Shown: positions 22,627-34,757 of the stretch, in pieces
Position numbering within the stretch: position 1 is the first letter of the stretch
Layout of the letters: each line of letters opens with the position of its first letter
Source: Linnemannia hyalina
Lineage: Eukaryota; Mortierellomycota; Mortierellomycetes; Mortierellales; Mortierellaceae
DNA: 64,000 nucleotides
Assembly: GCA_019671135.1 (NCBI GenBank)
Contig: JAHRHY010000004.1
Coordinates: 1,736,001 to 1,800,000, forward strand
Direction: 5' to 3'
Program-made: the position numbers and the translations under genes
Notes under the pieces: model-generated
What the model was told of the DNA's origin: nothing
What the model saw: only the letters and a program-made list of their open reading frames with translations
Databases searched by the model: none

Positions 22627-24791
22627 CTAATCATCGTCGCTGTCCAAGGCGTTTCTTCTCTTCTTGGGACGTCTCTGGATAGCCTGCTCCTCCTCCTCAT
22701 CATCATCCGGACCATCATCGTCCGAAACCCTCCTCTTGTCGACACGATCGTCATCGTGCTCCTTGTCGCTGTCAGCATTGCGGCGTCTGCGAGGACTGTG
22801 GCTGCGGCTGCGAGAACGACTCCGACTGGGGCTCCGGCTCGGGCTGCGACTGTAGCTACGACCGCGGCCACCCTTGCGGCGACGAACAGGGCTACGGCTG
22901 CGGCTGCGGCTAGGAGAACGGCTTCGGCTGCGACTACGGCTGGCACTGGGGGAGCGACGACGACGGCGGTCTCCGCTGCGATCTCTGCTACGATCTCTGC
23001 TCCTGCCCCGTCTGTGGCGTCCACGTCCCACATCCTCGTCTTCATCGTCCATGGAAACATCCTCGTCGCTTGAGTATTTGCTAGCCCTCGACTTGTACAT
23101 GTCCGATCCGGACTTCTTGATCGACTATTTTCAGTAGGCAATCGACACGCAAATGACAATTAGTACAGCTGATTCCCGTTCCTGTCGACAGCGATTCCAC
23201 ATGAAACTAGCTGAGCTGCTCCTTACCATGATCTTTTCCCGTCGGCGTTCCTCCTCGGCTTCAAAGTCCTCATCATCTTCATCATCGTGTTCACCATCGC
23301 TCTCCTCGAGTCCTCTAACAGACAAGCCAGTAGCCCGAGCATGTTTGCTTCTTTCAGTCGCGACCTTGCGACGACTGCGGACCTGTTCCAACTCGCGCTG
23401 TTCGATCTTCTCCTTGGCCGCCTTGGGATCCTGGAGGGTAGGAACCATCTTTGTTTTGACTCCCTTAACGTGTCTTCCGGCAATAGCAGCAGTCAACTTG
23501 CGATGGGTGACAGACTGGGTCGTATATGGCTGGAAGTTCAATGTGTCAGTAAAGGCCAGCTGTGTTTGCAACATCAATGCTGCAGGGTGGTGGACGACGA
23601 GGAACTGATGCTGGTTTTGGAGAGTCTGAGCGTTGACCTGGAACATCTCATCGCCGAGGACCAGTGACATGCTACCGTCTGACCAACGGACAAAGCGGGC
23701 GTTCGACTCCTTCTCGCGCTCTGAAATGGGCGCCTGTGAGCTGCCTTCGCCATCCTTGAAGCGCCAGCGAATGGTGTTTTCGACCTTCAGCTTGATCCTC
23801 TGCCTGTTCTCTGTCTCGTCAACGTTCATCTCATGGTCGTCGCTGTAGGTGTCGGGGTTGAACGGTTTGGTGTCGACGTTTAAAAAATTAGGCAAACGAG
23901 ACATATAGATCTAGAAGTGGAAAACACGGTAAGTTTTAGTCAATGCTCAATGTGAACATTATCTTTGACGGATAAGTCGAAGAGCTGGCGAAAAGGTGAT
24001 ATTCTTACCTTGCCCTCAGAACTGTAAGGGACGCCAATCTCGGGGAGCTCAACAGACTGTCTGTTCTCGATCCTGGCCTTCTGGGTGCTCCTGTAGTCGT
24101 TCTCGAGGTCGCGGTCCTCATCCTCTGAATCCTCGTGGCGGCGCTCGCGCTTTTTTTGTTTTCCCTCTCGTCTCTTTCTGGACCGAGTGTCAGAATCATC
24201 CGAAATGAAATCGTCTACTGAAGGTGATCTGTAAGCGAAACATTGGCACAGGATTAGCAAAATCGTCGAAGTCAGAAGCGCGGATAATATAGCAGAAGTT
24301 TGCTCTGCAACGTAACATCGTAGCAAATCGTTTTACCTCCTGGGAGATTCTTTTCTGGCGGCACGGTCGTCCTCACTCTCGCTACCTTCATCTCCGAAGA
24401 GATCGCCAAGGTTGTCGCGTTTGGGACGGCGTTCGTCGTCAGATCGTCGATCCTCTTCCTCCTCGTCCTCGTCGTCGTCCTCGATCCTTCCAGCAGTGCG
24501 TCTGACCTTGCCTCCAGACTGATGGTGATCTCTGGCAGGCTCCTCGTCTCCATCGGCGCTGTCGTCTTCATCGTCGCTGAAGCGGTTGTTTCGTCGACGG
24601 GGGCGCTTGCCGATCGAGTCGCGATCGCTTGCCTCGGAGTCTGATCCACGACGACGCTGAGCTGGCGAGCGGTTTCCGTTCTCCTGGCTACGCTGTTGGT
24701 GATGGTCATCATCGTCTTCGTCATCGTCGGAGCCAAAGAGGCCCTGGGTGGGGTCCTCTGTAGGGATGGGAGTGTGTTCTGAATCAGACAT
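22627..24791 (-). CDS. LEO1: Leo1, RNA polymerase II Paf1 complex subunit, with an RS-rich tail
   Basis: Exons 24337..24791, 24009..24228, 23227..23910 and 22627..23124 give 618 aa. The first 225 residues are acidic and Ser-rich with the recurring LFGDE/LFGSDDDE element typical of Leo1. The conserved Leo1 core lies in exon 3 (residues 226-453): SRLPNFLNVDTKPFNP, RIKLKVENTIRWRFKDGEG, ESNARFVRWSDGSMSLVLGD and TTQSVTHRKLTAAIAGRH. Leo1 pairs with Paf1 and helps elongating Pol II and histone modification. Exon 4 is unusual: between SSDED and the acidic end (NALDSDDD) is an Arg/Ser block with about 18 RS dipeptides, resembling SR splicing proteins. The RS block is in frame and follows a good splice junction. 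The start at 24791 is the only sensible ATG. Confidence 0.92.
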
Positions 24792-25384
24792 TATGAATCA
24801 ACTTGTTGTTGCTGTTGTTCTGAGTGCGTTTCTTTGTTGATTAGCTTCCTGATGCGAGTTGGCGATAGAAATACAGCGGGGTGCGCGTTTTAAGAAAGAG
24901 AGGGAGAGAAAAAGAGTGCGCTCTCTCTTATGGTGGAGTCGATCCTGGTGGTTGCGGGGGAGCTGAGGAGATGGACGATCGAGCCCTGAATCGCGTTCAG
25001 TGTGGTTGTTGAAAAGAATGAAGAAAGGACGCTGATGGGTTGAGAAGGGTCTCGATTTTTATTTTTCAAAGCCGCTTGTTCAGCCTTTCTTCAAGGGATC
25101 ATGTGACGTTTAGAGGCCTTGGTGGCCCTTTCCCTTGACTTGGCTTTGCCCAGCACTTTTTTTTACCTTTTTCCACTCCTCACACCTCCTCCTCCTCGAC
25201 TCTCACTTCCACTTCCTCTTCCTCTTCTTCTTCTCTACCTCCTTCCTTCTTTCCTTTCCTTTTCCTCTTATCCTTTAAGCGCTAATCCTAACCTTCCTCC
25301 CCTTTCCTTCTTCTTTACGCTACCTCCACAGCCCTCTTCCCTTTCCACCTCTCCCTCTCCCTCACACATCACTCAGGATTCTTC
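24792..25384. other. Bidirectional promoter between Leo1 and the PA-TM-RING gene
   Basis: A 593-nt divergent gap. The right half is strongly pyrimidine-rich on the plus strand (about 25,130-25,370), typical of a fungal leader. No TATA box is obvious. Confidence 0.55.
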
Positions 25385-27818
25385 ATGTTCCGAGGTGCAT
25401 CCTTCCTCCTCTTCCTCAACTGGATGTGCATCGTTCTCTGGCTCATCGCATCCTTCCAGTCAACAGAAGCCTCCATCATTGTCGTCGTAAATACACCTTC
25501 ACACGTCTTTCGCACACATTGCACGATCATACGCCACACTGCCAGACAGATACTCGAATCTCACCACAATATTCTATCCACGCAATCCTTACCACATAGG
25601 CAACAAATGACTCGTATATCGACAGAACAGCTGCATTTGGCCCCAGGATCCCAGAAGATGGCATCTTCTTAAACCTAATCGCCATCGAGACGCTAGATCC
25701 AGACGAGGAGCGCACAGCCTGTCGCCCTGTCAATGCGCCCAGCAACGACCTTCCCTGGGTCGCCCTGGTCGAACGTGGCGGTGACTGCAGCTTTGTCGAC
25801 AAAGTGAGACATATGGAGGCTTCGGGAGCCAGCGCCGTCATTGTCGGAGACAATGTCAAGGGCGGTCTTCTTGTCATGTACTCTGCTGGTAGGCTATCTC
25901 TTTAAACTGGCGAACGACATGGATGCTTTTGAAGAGGAGGGGATATTTTCGATGTATTAGTTATTGTTGTTGGTTTGTGCCCACATCCATCTGACTACTG
26001 CGAGTGAGCGAGTGAGGGGAAATATGTCGTCTTCTCTCACTCCCTTCGCCTTCCCTTTTTTGTTTTCTTTGTCTCGTGCACTTGTGCACACTTGCGATAC
26101 CGACAAATACCTCCATATATAACGGACGTTCTCTCCCTCCTTGTTCTTGTATGGGAACTCGTTGCTGTATTTTGTGTATGAGCTCATACCGCTGCCTTTT
26201 TGGTTCATGTGTGGCCGGGTATAAGACAAAACGGGAGATGTAGGAGAATTGGCACCAAGACAACAACAACATCATCCGCAAGAGTGTGGGAGATAGAGAC
26301 GGGAATCATGCGGATTGGAATCGTATTTTTGGGCACGCCACCCCTCGTCCGACCATCTGTTCGTTCAATTCGTTTGTCTGTGAACAACTGGATATTGTTG
26401 ATTCAAGACGATTCTTTCTTTGTCTTTTTTTCGCGCAACTCAGCTGTCTCCTATGGTCTATGGGATCTTTTTTATGCCCTCACTTTTGTGTTACTCTGTT
26501 CTCTGTCACGGTTACTCCCTCCATGTCTATGCTGTTTAACCGTTCCCTGGTGAATCTCTCTTATCCATCAACTTATTTTGGTGTTTACTGCGTCAAGAGG
26601 CACAACCCCCTTTTTCCCTATCATCTGCATATCTTAATGATACAATCCATTTTGAACCTCTTGTTCGGGTCCTTTTTCTGCCTCAATAGATGACACCTCA
26701 GACATCCACATCCCAGCTGTATTCATTACGCAGAATCATTATCGAGAGCTGCGCTACTTCGGCATGGAGCTCGGACGCGCATTCCCAGTCAAGTTGACTC
26801 CGGATGACATGAATTGGTAAAACAAACAATAAGCTGTGTGTCGTTTTTGAGCCCTTTTGTTCAAGGTTCGACAGCAAGCTCAATGCAAACAAGCCGGAAG
26901 CATGAACTGACTATCGTATCCCCCCCCCCTTTTTTTTCTTGCTCTCCTCCCCCTGCCTCTGCACAACATTGCATTTGCATTATTTGTTCTGGTTTTTCTA
27001 GGCCGGTGCTGGACGTGATCATTTTTATTATCCTGTCACCTGCATTCGTGGTGCTCTTCTTATACTTGGTATGGAGAATTCGGCTCAGTCAACAGCTTGC
27101 TGCCGATCTGGCTCCTGCAGAGGTGGTCAGCAACCTCCCCATCAAGGTCTTTTTCAACTCCAAGCTTAAGGAGAATGATCCCGTTGAATGTGTCATCTGT
27201 CTCGAAGAGTTTGAAGACGAGGCCGAGTTGCGTGTTCTTCCTTGCCGACATGAGTACCACGTTGTCTGCATCGACAGCTGGCTCACCAAGCGCAAGAAAT
27301 TTGTAAGTCTCCTATACATGCATTCCTTGTTGCGTGCTCTTTTCCTCTTTTCACATCATCAAGAATGCGCCACTAAATCGCAGGTTCTTTTATTTTGCCA
27401 CCAAAATATGCAAAACAACTAGTGCCCAATCTGCAAACGGGATATATGCACTCCTTCGGAGTCGACCCCTCTGCTGGGCTCATCTGGCACTGATACCCGA
27501 GGAGACAGTTCCAACAACCGCTTCTCTACTCGCCCTTTGCCCCACCACCACTCTCCCTCCAATGCATCATCTTCAGGATCGGGATCAACGGCGTCTAGTG
27601 CAGGATCGAGTTCGCAACCCCGACCACAACGTCAACAACCCAACAGATCCTCCTCTATTATAGTCCCTTCCTCTGCTCCCGCTGCTATGACCCCTGCCGC
27701 TGCCTCTGTTGCTGCCCCTCCTGGCGGATCTGGACCCAACCCCTTGCAATCCACTACCACTGCTACTCATAACCACGGGCAATTGAACACTGAGGAGGAT
27801 GTTCTGCGCAGAGTATAG
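25385..27818 (+). CDS. PA-TM-RING type E3 ubiquitin ligase (RNF13/RNF167-like)
   Basis: Exons 25385..25486, 25600..25888, 26690..26816, 27002..27302 and 27423..27818 give 404 aa. The N-terminus is a hydrophobic signal segment (MFRGASFLLFLNWMCIVLWL). A protease-associated luminal domain follows (FGPRIPEDGIFLNLIAIE, PWVALVERGGDCSFVDKV, ASAVIVGDN, IPAVFITQNHY). A membrane helix (VIIFIILSPAFVVLFLYLVW) precedes a C3H2C3 RING-H2: CVICLEEFEDEAELRVLPC, HEYHVVCIDSWL and, across the last splice, CPICKRDI. This order is the PA-TM-RING architecture used in endosome/Golgi/vacuole protein sorting. The tail is low-complexity Ser/Ala/Pro. The intron between exons 2 and 3 is 801 nt, against 113-185 nt for the others. 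The substrate is unknown. Confidence 0.88.
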
Positions 27819-28117
27819 CTCAGCGGTGGCTTCACCTTCACCACTACACGCTCAGCCTCATACAGCAATTGTGTTCAAGGACAAAATCTCTCAACACAAT
27901 ACGCGAAGCGGGATTTCTTTCCAGCTCTTCGACCTACTACGCCTCCCTTTACTCGATGTACATACTCAAAATCAACCACACTCCCTCTTGTTCTTTAACA
28001 GTTTCTCGTTCGTACTCAAAAGGTCAACTAAATAAAGCAAAGGAAAGTTTTTCATCTTCAACAAAAGCAACAGCAACAATAGTAACGAAGCATGTACTAT
28101 CAATGCAATTTGCGCCT

Positions 28118-28123
28118 TTTATT
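28118..28123 (-). terminator. Poly(A) signal overlapping the stop codon of the SLF2/Nse6-like gene
   Basis: The minus strand reads AATAAA overlapping the TAA stop (28124-28122). The 303-nt convergent gap (27819-28121) to the RING gene shows nothing else. Confidence 0.4.
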
Positions 28124-31100
28124 ATTGAAAGGTCGTGGACGGTTTCTGAATAGTGAAACCTAGTGTACTCTGAACCGAGCTCGAATCTATTGTTTGTGAG
28201 AGAGGAAAGGGGATTGTTAACTCGCGCCGTGCCCGCCATAGAAGTGTATGAAAAAATTGAACATGTGGCGTTTGGTAAAATAACAGAGGTACTTACCTTT
28301 CAGTTGTTGGAGAACCAGCTCCGTTCTAACAAAAATGCGCTGGATCAACTCTTTGGCCTAAACGTTTTGCAAGGTACACGAAAAAGAGGTCAGTTATCGT
28401 CAAGTCATTTCATCTCCTTCCATTGCTGCTCCCCTTTCAACCAAAAAATATAAAAAAAGCGTCGCGTTTCGTTTACGTTTGTGCGGTCCATGAAGGCAGC
28501 TCCTGAATCGACTGTGAAAAATTACGGACATACAAAAAAAGCGTTGTTAAAAAATGGTATACACTTTCAAAGGAGTAACATTGCTTACACATCCACATCT
28601 GTCATTAAGAACAAAGAACAAAAAAAACAGCAACAAATACTTACAAATGCGCCCATGGGTTATAATCAGCTTTCTAGAAAGGGGCTCCAGCTGTTTATAA
28701 CCATACCCAGCAAGGATCTCTTCATCATCCAAACAGTATCCATAGATCTGGAACCGCCGACCCACAGCCTTAAAGTCCGCCTTGCGGTCCGCCTGAAGCA
28801 ATTGGTCTACAAAAAGCGCGCGGTGAAGCTCGTTAAGATCGGGTGCTACCTCGCCTGGAGGGATAGGGGGTTGGTTCAAGTAGGCCAATGCTATACTTCT
28901 GCGAATAAGTGCTATCCTATCTGAGAGTGCGGGCAGTTGGTGAAGCGTCAGAAGCAAGAAGGCTGAGGATGTTCCTAACGACTTCAGAGTCTCTTGGCAA
29001 ATTCGATTGCGCTAATCCAGAAAATAAATGAAGCTGTCAGAGATAGGGTTGACGACGGGAGTTCAAGAAACGAATGTCACGTTACAATGTAAATAAGCCG
29101 CACATACCTCGGCATCCCAGGAATGAGCAGGGATCGCGTCCAGCAAAGCTGCCAACGTAGCACCAAGCAAGGATTTGATGTCGCCAATAATGGGGTCAGT
29201 CGTCATTCTAAGAAGTATGCTAATAATTTTCCGGATCTCCGCAAGATCGTAGAACTGCGGGCTATCATTCGATATCGACAATGCAAACAAAGGGTTAGAG
29301 CGGACAAGAAACAGTGTATCTAACGACAAACGACAATTGAGCTTGAAAATATCAAGAACTTACTCAAGAGTCGCGGTCAGGTTGACCAACTTGATTACTG
29401 CCCTCAAGTTTTGTCTCGGGAACTTGGGCGTATCGGGTTCTAGTGACAAGAGAGCAGCTGCTTGTTAGACCTCAATTCACACCATGATTGAGTCTTGTGC
29501 ATACACGAGACCTTGAATTTGCTCCGCATACCAATGGTCCGCTCATTTTTGGTTTCGCTGGTGACCGGAGTGACCTGCCAGTCTTCATCAAGGAATTCCT
29601 CTTTAGCCCCATACATGCGGAAAATGCGCACTAAATCCTGATGGTCCACTCCGAGAAGAGATGTTTGCTATCGAGCCCATGAAGTAGAACGCGTTAGTTT
29701 CAAACATCAACTTTTTAAGCAACCTCTTAAACATCTCAAGACGAACAATCTGGATGCCGTACCTGCGAAAGAACCTTCTGAATGATCGAAAATACCGACA
29801 GTGTCACCGGTTGGTTTTGTTCAGCCGCAACAACATGCACCAGCCAACGGAACAGTGAGCGAGGCATGGTCCAGGGTGACGAACAGAGAATGGTCAAGAA
29901 CGGCGACGTCAAAAACTGGGTCCTTTGAACCTCTGTCCGCGTGTGCTTGATAACCCTCTGAACAATATGATCCACGCTGTCAGCGTCCGTCAAGTGCATC
30001 TCTAATGGGTCCACTACCAATGTCTATGACGAAAAATCGAAAAAAAAAAAAAGTACACAAATATTTAGCATCTCGCGCACCCTTTCATAGAAAGTAGCCA
30101 CTGCCCAACATTTGACGCGTCCTCAAAGTCATACCTGGGGCCAGCGGATGAAAAACTCGGCAATATCCTCGACAATCTCGGCTTGGGTATTCTTGATAAT
30201 TACTTTAAGATTCTCTTCGTCTTGCTCTGTCAAAACTCCCTTTGGAATTGACTGTGGAGAAAATGTCATTTCTTCGAATTCGCCAAAATCTTCCAACAGC
30301 TATAGTTGCGTTTCAGTCATAGGTAGGTAATCAACACGTTAGGAGTCAATACATACGACAGAGATCCCTCACATGCAAGAGTGGTTAACAGTATCTACCT
30401 TGCCGTCCAGGGAGACCTGGCTCTTGATGGCCTGCAGATCGTAGCCAATACGGTCTTTCCGCTCCTTCTCCTTGAGTAAAGAGTCGAGTGAAAAGAGCGT
30501 CTTCTTGGCCGGTTTCCTAGGTTTGTAGGGTCGGATCGGCTCGTCGAAATCCAGAAGCGGATCCGGACTAGAATTTCGACGTGCTCGCCCGTTCCTCGAC
30601 ATTGATGCAGGTCCGTTGCTTGCCGCAGTCCTTGCTCTAGCTCGCGTACTCCTCCTCGTTCCTGCACTAGTCCCTGTTGCATCCGTATCCGCATCATCAC
30701 CGTCAGAGAGCTCAATGTCGGAACCAAACACGTCGTCGCCGGAAGCGCCCACGGGTGGCGTTGTTGAAGGTGGTGTCGGGTTGGCTGGTGCAGAGTTCAT
30801 TCCAGAGAAAAGCTCGTCGTCCAGATCTGAGTCCGATTCAACCAGTTCAACAGGCGCCTTGCTGACAAATTTGCCGCGAGGAGGAAAGTCGTCGTCTGAA
30901 AGAACAACATCCTTTGGTATCGGTGGCTCATTATTCTCTTCTGGCATTCTCTGCGCTATAAGAAGAAAGCAGTGATAACAAACGGTTCGCTTCAGTGGCA
31001 GGTCTCTTCCTCTCGCCATTTCTGGCCATGCGGACAAAAATACATACTGCCACGAGACTTACGTGTTGATTGCGCCGACACAAACACATCCTTGTCATCC

Positions 31101-31852
31101 CAGTCAGCGTCCGATTCCGAATCCGATCCGCCCACAATGATATCCTCCTCAACAACAGTGCTCTCCTCCTTGGTCCCAAACCGAGGCTTCTTTGGCTTGA
31201 GCGGGCTACTGCTGCTGTTGCCTCCAAAGTTATATCTATCACCCGGTACCGTCTTCCCCATCTCAGTCGCAAGTTTCTCCGAAAACGTCAGCATTGGTTT
31301 CGACCCGGGCGATCCGTTTCCGAGATCAAAGGCTCGTTTGGGTTTCCTTGGGGAGAGAGTGAGTCGTCTGAGGGACTCTGATGAAGGTTTTAAAGCCATT
31401 AGGTCCATGTTGTCCATTGATTTCAAAGCCCTCTCTGCCTGTGATCCATCAAGAAGACTCTCCAAATTAACAGCCGTGTTGTCGCCGCTATCAGTAGTGT
31501 GAGTGTCGTCGAGTTTTTCATCTCCTCCTCTAACAGGGGTATCCCAGATATTTTCGTTGTGTGAGTTGAAGGGGTCGTTGAAAGGGTCGTCAAAGAACGG
31601 GTCAGCCGCCGTATCATGCCCCATTGTGTCAAACGAATCGGACGCTGTAATAGTGGTCGTTATCGTCTTCGTGTTCTTGGGAGTACTGGAAATGGTGGCG
31701 TCCGTGCAGCTGCTAACTGCCTCTTCCTCCATTTCTGGCTGTGAATGCTGAGAGGAGGGTCCGAGATGGTGAGGAGGTGATGGGGGTGGGTTCACGGCAG
31801 GTCTAGAGTATTCAGCGAAGTAAGTGCTTTTTCGGTCAGTCTTGATTCCCAT
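28122..31852 (-). CDS. Candidate CANIN-domain protein (SLF2/Nse6-like SMC5/6 factor)
   Basis: I reconstruct 11 in-frame exons: 31063..31852, 30399..30955, 30135..30299, 29763..30023, 29532..29667, 29364..29439, 29108..29261, 28645..29011, 28477..28511, 28297..28357 and 28122..28186 (888 aa). Exons 9-11 are only 35, 61 and 65 nt. The N-terminal ~400 residues are disordered and acidic/Ser-rich with repeated DPFxDPF motifs. After a basic patch comes KTLFSLDSLLKEKERKDR. A helical C-terminal half follows (VIIKNTQAEIVEDIAEFFIR, NLRAVIKLVNLTATL, LGATLAALLDAIPAH, AKELIQRIFVRTELVLQQLK). This layout recalls the CANIN domain of SLF2/FAM178, related to Nse6, which recruits SMC5/6 to damaged DNA; the call is tentative. 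The start is uncertain: an upstream exon beginning at ATG 32100 is possible. Confidence 0.6.
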
Positions 31853-32332
31853 TCCATTCCTTTGTTAGTTCGAAACAACTACATTCTTTCTCAGTGTGAA
31901 TGCGTACTTGGACGACGAGAAGAAGTACGAACTGATAGGCCGAGTCCTAGAATGTAACAAAACGCAACGAATGTCAGCTTTGGTTGTTCACTCTCTCCTC
32001 CTGCGAATGTCTTTTTTCTTTTCTTTTTCTCGAGAAGCCTGCTGTAAGTGAGTTCGTACTTGAATGAAGGTGTGTCCTGGCTCTTGGCGGGTCGTCCCAT
32101 GGCGCGGAAGGTTCGTTGCTTTATTTGTTTGTTTGCGTCTGGAAAGAAAGAGCAAAGTCAAACGCCCGTCCGCACTCGCACTTTTGGAGGCAGACAGGCA
32201 GACAGAATGTCGCCAGCCAATCATGTCAAGGGAACCTTTTTTGCACGAAAAGTGCCACCAAAATGAAGAACATGCACTTCAAATGTCGCTGTGTGTGTGT
32301 ATTTGTTTCCAGAAAACCATGCACATCTTTAC
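31853..32332. other. Upstream region of the SLF2/Nse6-like gene; may hold a short first exon
   Basis: ATG 32100 on the minus strand opens MGRPAKSQDTPSFK, ending at a possible donor (GTACGA). It could be a first exon, but I found no acceptor that joins it convincingly to the frame at 31852. Otherwise this is the 3' flank of the mannosidase gene. Confidence 0.35.
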
Positions 32333-34757
32333 TTAGACATCAGCTGTCTCTTCGCTAATAATCTCGGCCACAGTCTCCCGCTCAGCAGCATCAGCAGAAG
32401 TCTCCTCCAAAGACTCTTCATAATCAACCTCAACCTCAGGCACCTCCTCAACCTCAACATCCAACCCCTCCACAGCCAACTCCTCCAACGCCTCATCAAC
32501 AGCATCCTGCTCGTGATGATTACCATGTGGTCGCTCCTCCTGATGCAACTCCTTCTCATCCTCTACAACATTGGCCTTGCTCTCAGGCTCCGGCTCGGCC
32601 TTGGCAACAGGGCGCTCGAGCAGTGACTTTGGAGGGTCAAAGACAGGGAATGGATGTGCCTCGGTGTTGAAGACATACTTGTCCAAGGGGAAAACTTCGG
32701 TGGATCCAAAGAGCAAGTACAAATACTTGAGAGTCTCAGCGAGGAAAAATGTCTCCATCTTGTCCGAAAAGTCGATGCTGTCCTTGCGTCGAATGTCGTG
32801 GATCGAACTGTATCCACCTGACTGCACCTTGCTGTACTTTTCAATCGCCTCAAAAATCTTCCAGCCCCATTCACTATTATTTTTTTCAAGCGCGGGAGAT
32901 ATATTTAGTCAAAGAGATTCAATGTTGAGTGCAAGACATAGCCGTAAATGCAGCAACCGGATACAATAGCCACTTACCGATACTTTTCGTCGCCAGTGAA
33001 CCGCCACATGTAGAACAAACTCTCGACTGTCTCGGGGCGAAGCCAGTTGTGCCCATCACGGTTGTTGATAATAAAGTCTGATCCTTCAAAGTGCTCGGGC
33101 TCCTGTCGCCCACTCAGCTGCTGCTCCTTGTGGACCCAATACACAATCTCGGGCGCCAATCCCGTCTCCGTTTGGCGGTACATCTCGTAGCAAGCCTTCG
33201 TCAATTCCTCGCCAATCTTGAAATCCTCCTCCTCGACCTTTGAGAATCTTGATCGCGGGAAAGTCGTCTTGTTGAGAGTCTTTCCTTCAGTTGAGGAGAG
33301 GGCCATGGTTCCACCGAGGAAGCAGACAAGGTGATCCATCTTGGGGCTGAGATCCTGGGGTGAGTACTTTGAGATTTCTCCGACAAAGAGCAAATTGTTG
33401 GGGATGCTCCTGCCCAGAAGATGCTTCTTGACTCCTGTCATCGCATGGTCAAACATCTCCTTGTACACATGCTCCTTCTTTGAGGTCTGAATGTACTGCT
33501 TGATCAAGTATTCTACATGGACAAGACACAGAAAAGTATTAGGAATGTATATGATAACGTTACCACATTTGCCACAAACATACCAACACTTACCATAATA
33601 ACTGTCGCCTCGAGAACCAAGGCGGATCTCAGATCCGTGGAACTGTCCATTGTAAGGGTTGATGAAGATCGGGACCAGTCCATCGACACTCTCGAGATCT
33701 TTCATCTTCAGAATAACATCCTCCGCCACACGCCAGTACTTGTCATCTCCAGTCAGATATGAGAGATACTTGAATTCCAGCTGCAATGTCGACACTTCTG
33801 ATGTCGAACTTATACCGCCCTCGTGTCCTGGAACTCCGCGTCCTTCCTTCAAATGGACGCTGGCATAAGGGATCCCGCTCGCAGTCTTGAAGGCGCCCAT
33901 CAGACGATCAGCAAGATCCACGGCCTTTGTTAAAAATACCTGGTCGTGTCCTGATTGGTCATAGGCACTCAAAAGTCCTCCCAAAACACGAATGGTCGTC
34001 TCGAACAAGTTGACTTCGCCCTCCTGATCAAACGTTAATTCGTCGCGGACCCATGCCTTGGCCTCCTCAAATTCGTCCTTGAGTCCCATCATCAGAATGG
34101 TGTCGAGTGAATCGACAATGGTGAATCCCTGGCCCTGACTGACCATGTTGCTGCCGTACTTTGCAATGGGGTGGTACTCGTCCTTGCCCCAGGCATCCCT
34201 GCGATATGCTTTCCATGAATGAAGGAAAGCCTCCTTCACTTTATCCTTGCGCTCCTCCCACAATACAGGGTTCGCCTCCGATGGCTTCACAGGAGTGTTG
34301 TCCGAAGGTTTCCTGTTTCCAATCTGGACACGATCTATTAGGCAATGGCTAGGTTAGTACTTTATCCCTGTAAAGCCATTCGACATTCCTCAACTGGTCC
34401 AATACGATCATGAAGTGAAGACAGGACGACTAACCCTTCAAAGACTTCAAAGTGCTGTTATCAGTCTCTGAGCTCGGGCTGATAACCAAGTAGGTCAATG
34501 CGAGCATCCCGAGAGCAATCACTCCATGTCGCAACCGAAAACGGAACCGAGTCTGACATCCCATCGAAAAACCAATCGAGAGTGTTAGAGATGTGTAACA
34601 AGGGGTCCAGATTTTTATGGTCCAATTGAATTCATTGTAAACAGCTTTATACCTTCGATTGGACACCAATAGGCGTCTTGGAATACTTGTCATCCTGGTC
34701 GTTCAGTCCCTGGGTATGGAAAGGGATCCCACTATGGTTCTCCTGTCGCTTGAACAT
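32333..34757 (-). CDS. GH47 class I alpha-1,2-mannosidase (ER/Golgi, type II membrane)
   Basis: Exons 34653..34757, 34435..34552, 33594..34334, 32978..33512 and 32333..32873 give 679 aa from ATG 34757. A type II anchor lies at about residues 44-60 ([16 protein letters not shown]) after a basic stretch. The GH47 barrel follows: [116 protein letters not shown] and the calcium-binding FNTEAHPF. The family trims mannose from N-glycans. After the barrel is an acidic Glu-rich tail of about 110 aa not typical of GH47. Upstream of 34757 the frame stays open with protein-like sequence for more than 100 codons but no ATG, so the true N-terminus may be longer (CTG 35174 is a candidate). Convergence is absent; neighbours are also minus. 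Confidence 0.88.

Noticed and set aside
22756..23137. Ala- and Arg-rich plus-strand frames opposite the Leo1 tail
   Set aside because: Antisense shadows of the RS repeat.
29320..29363. A 44-nt intron option between exons 6 and 7 of the SLF2/Nse6-like gene
   Set aside because: It breaks the frame; the alternative acceptor at 29262-29263 gives a 102-nt intron with a CTAAC branch site and keeps the frame.
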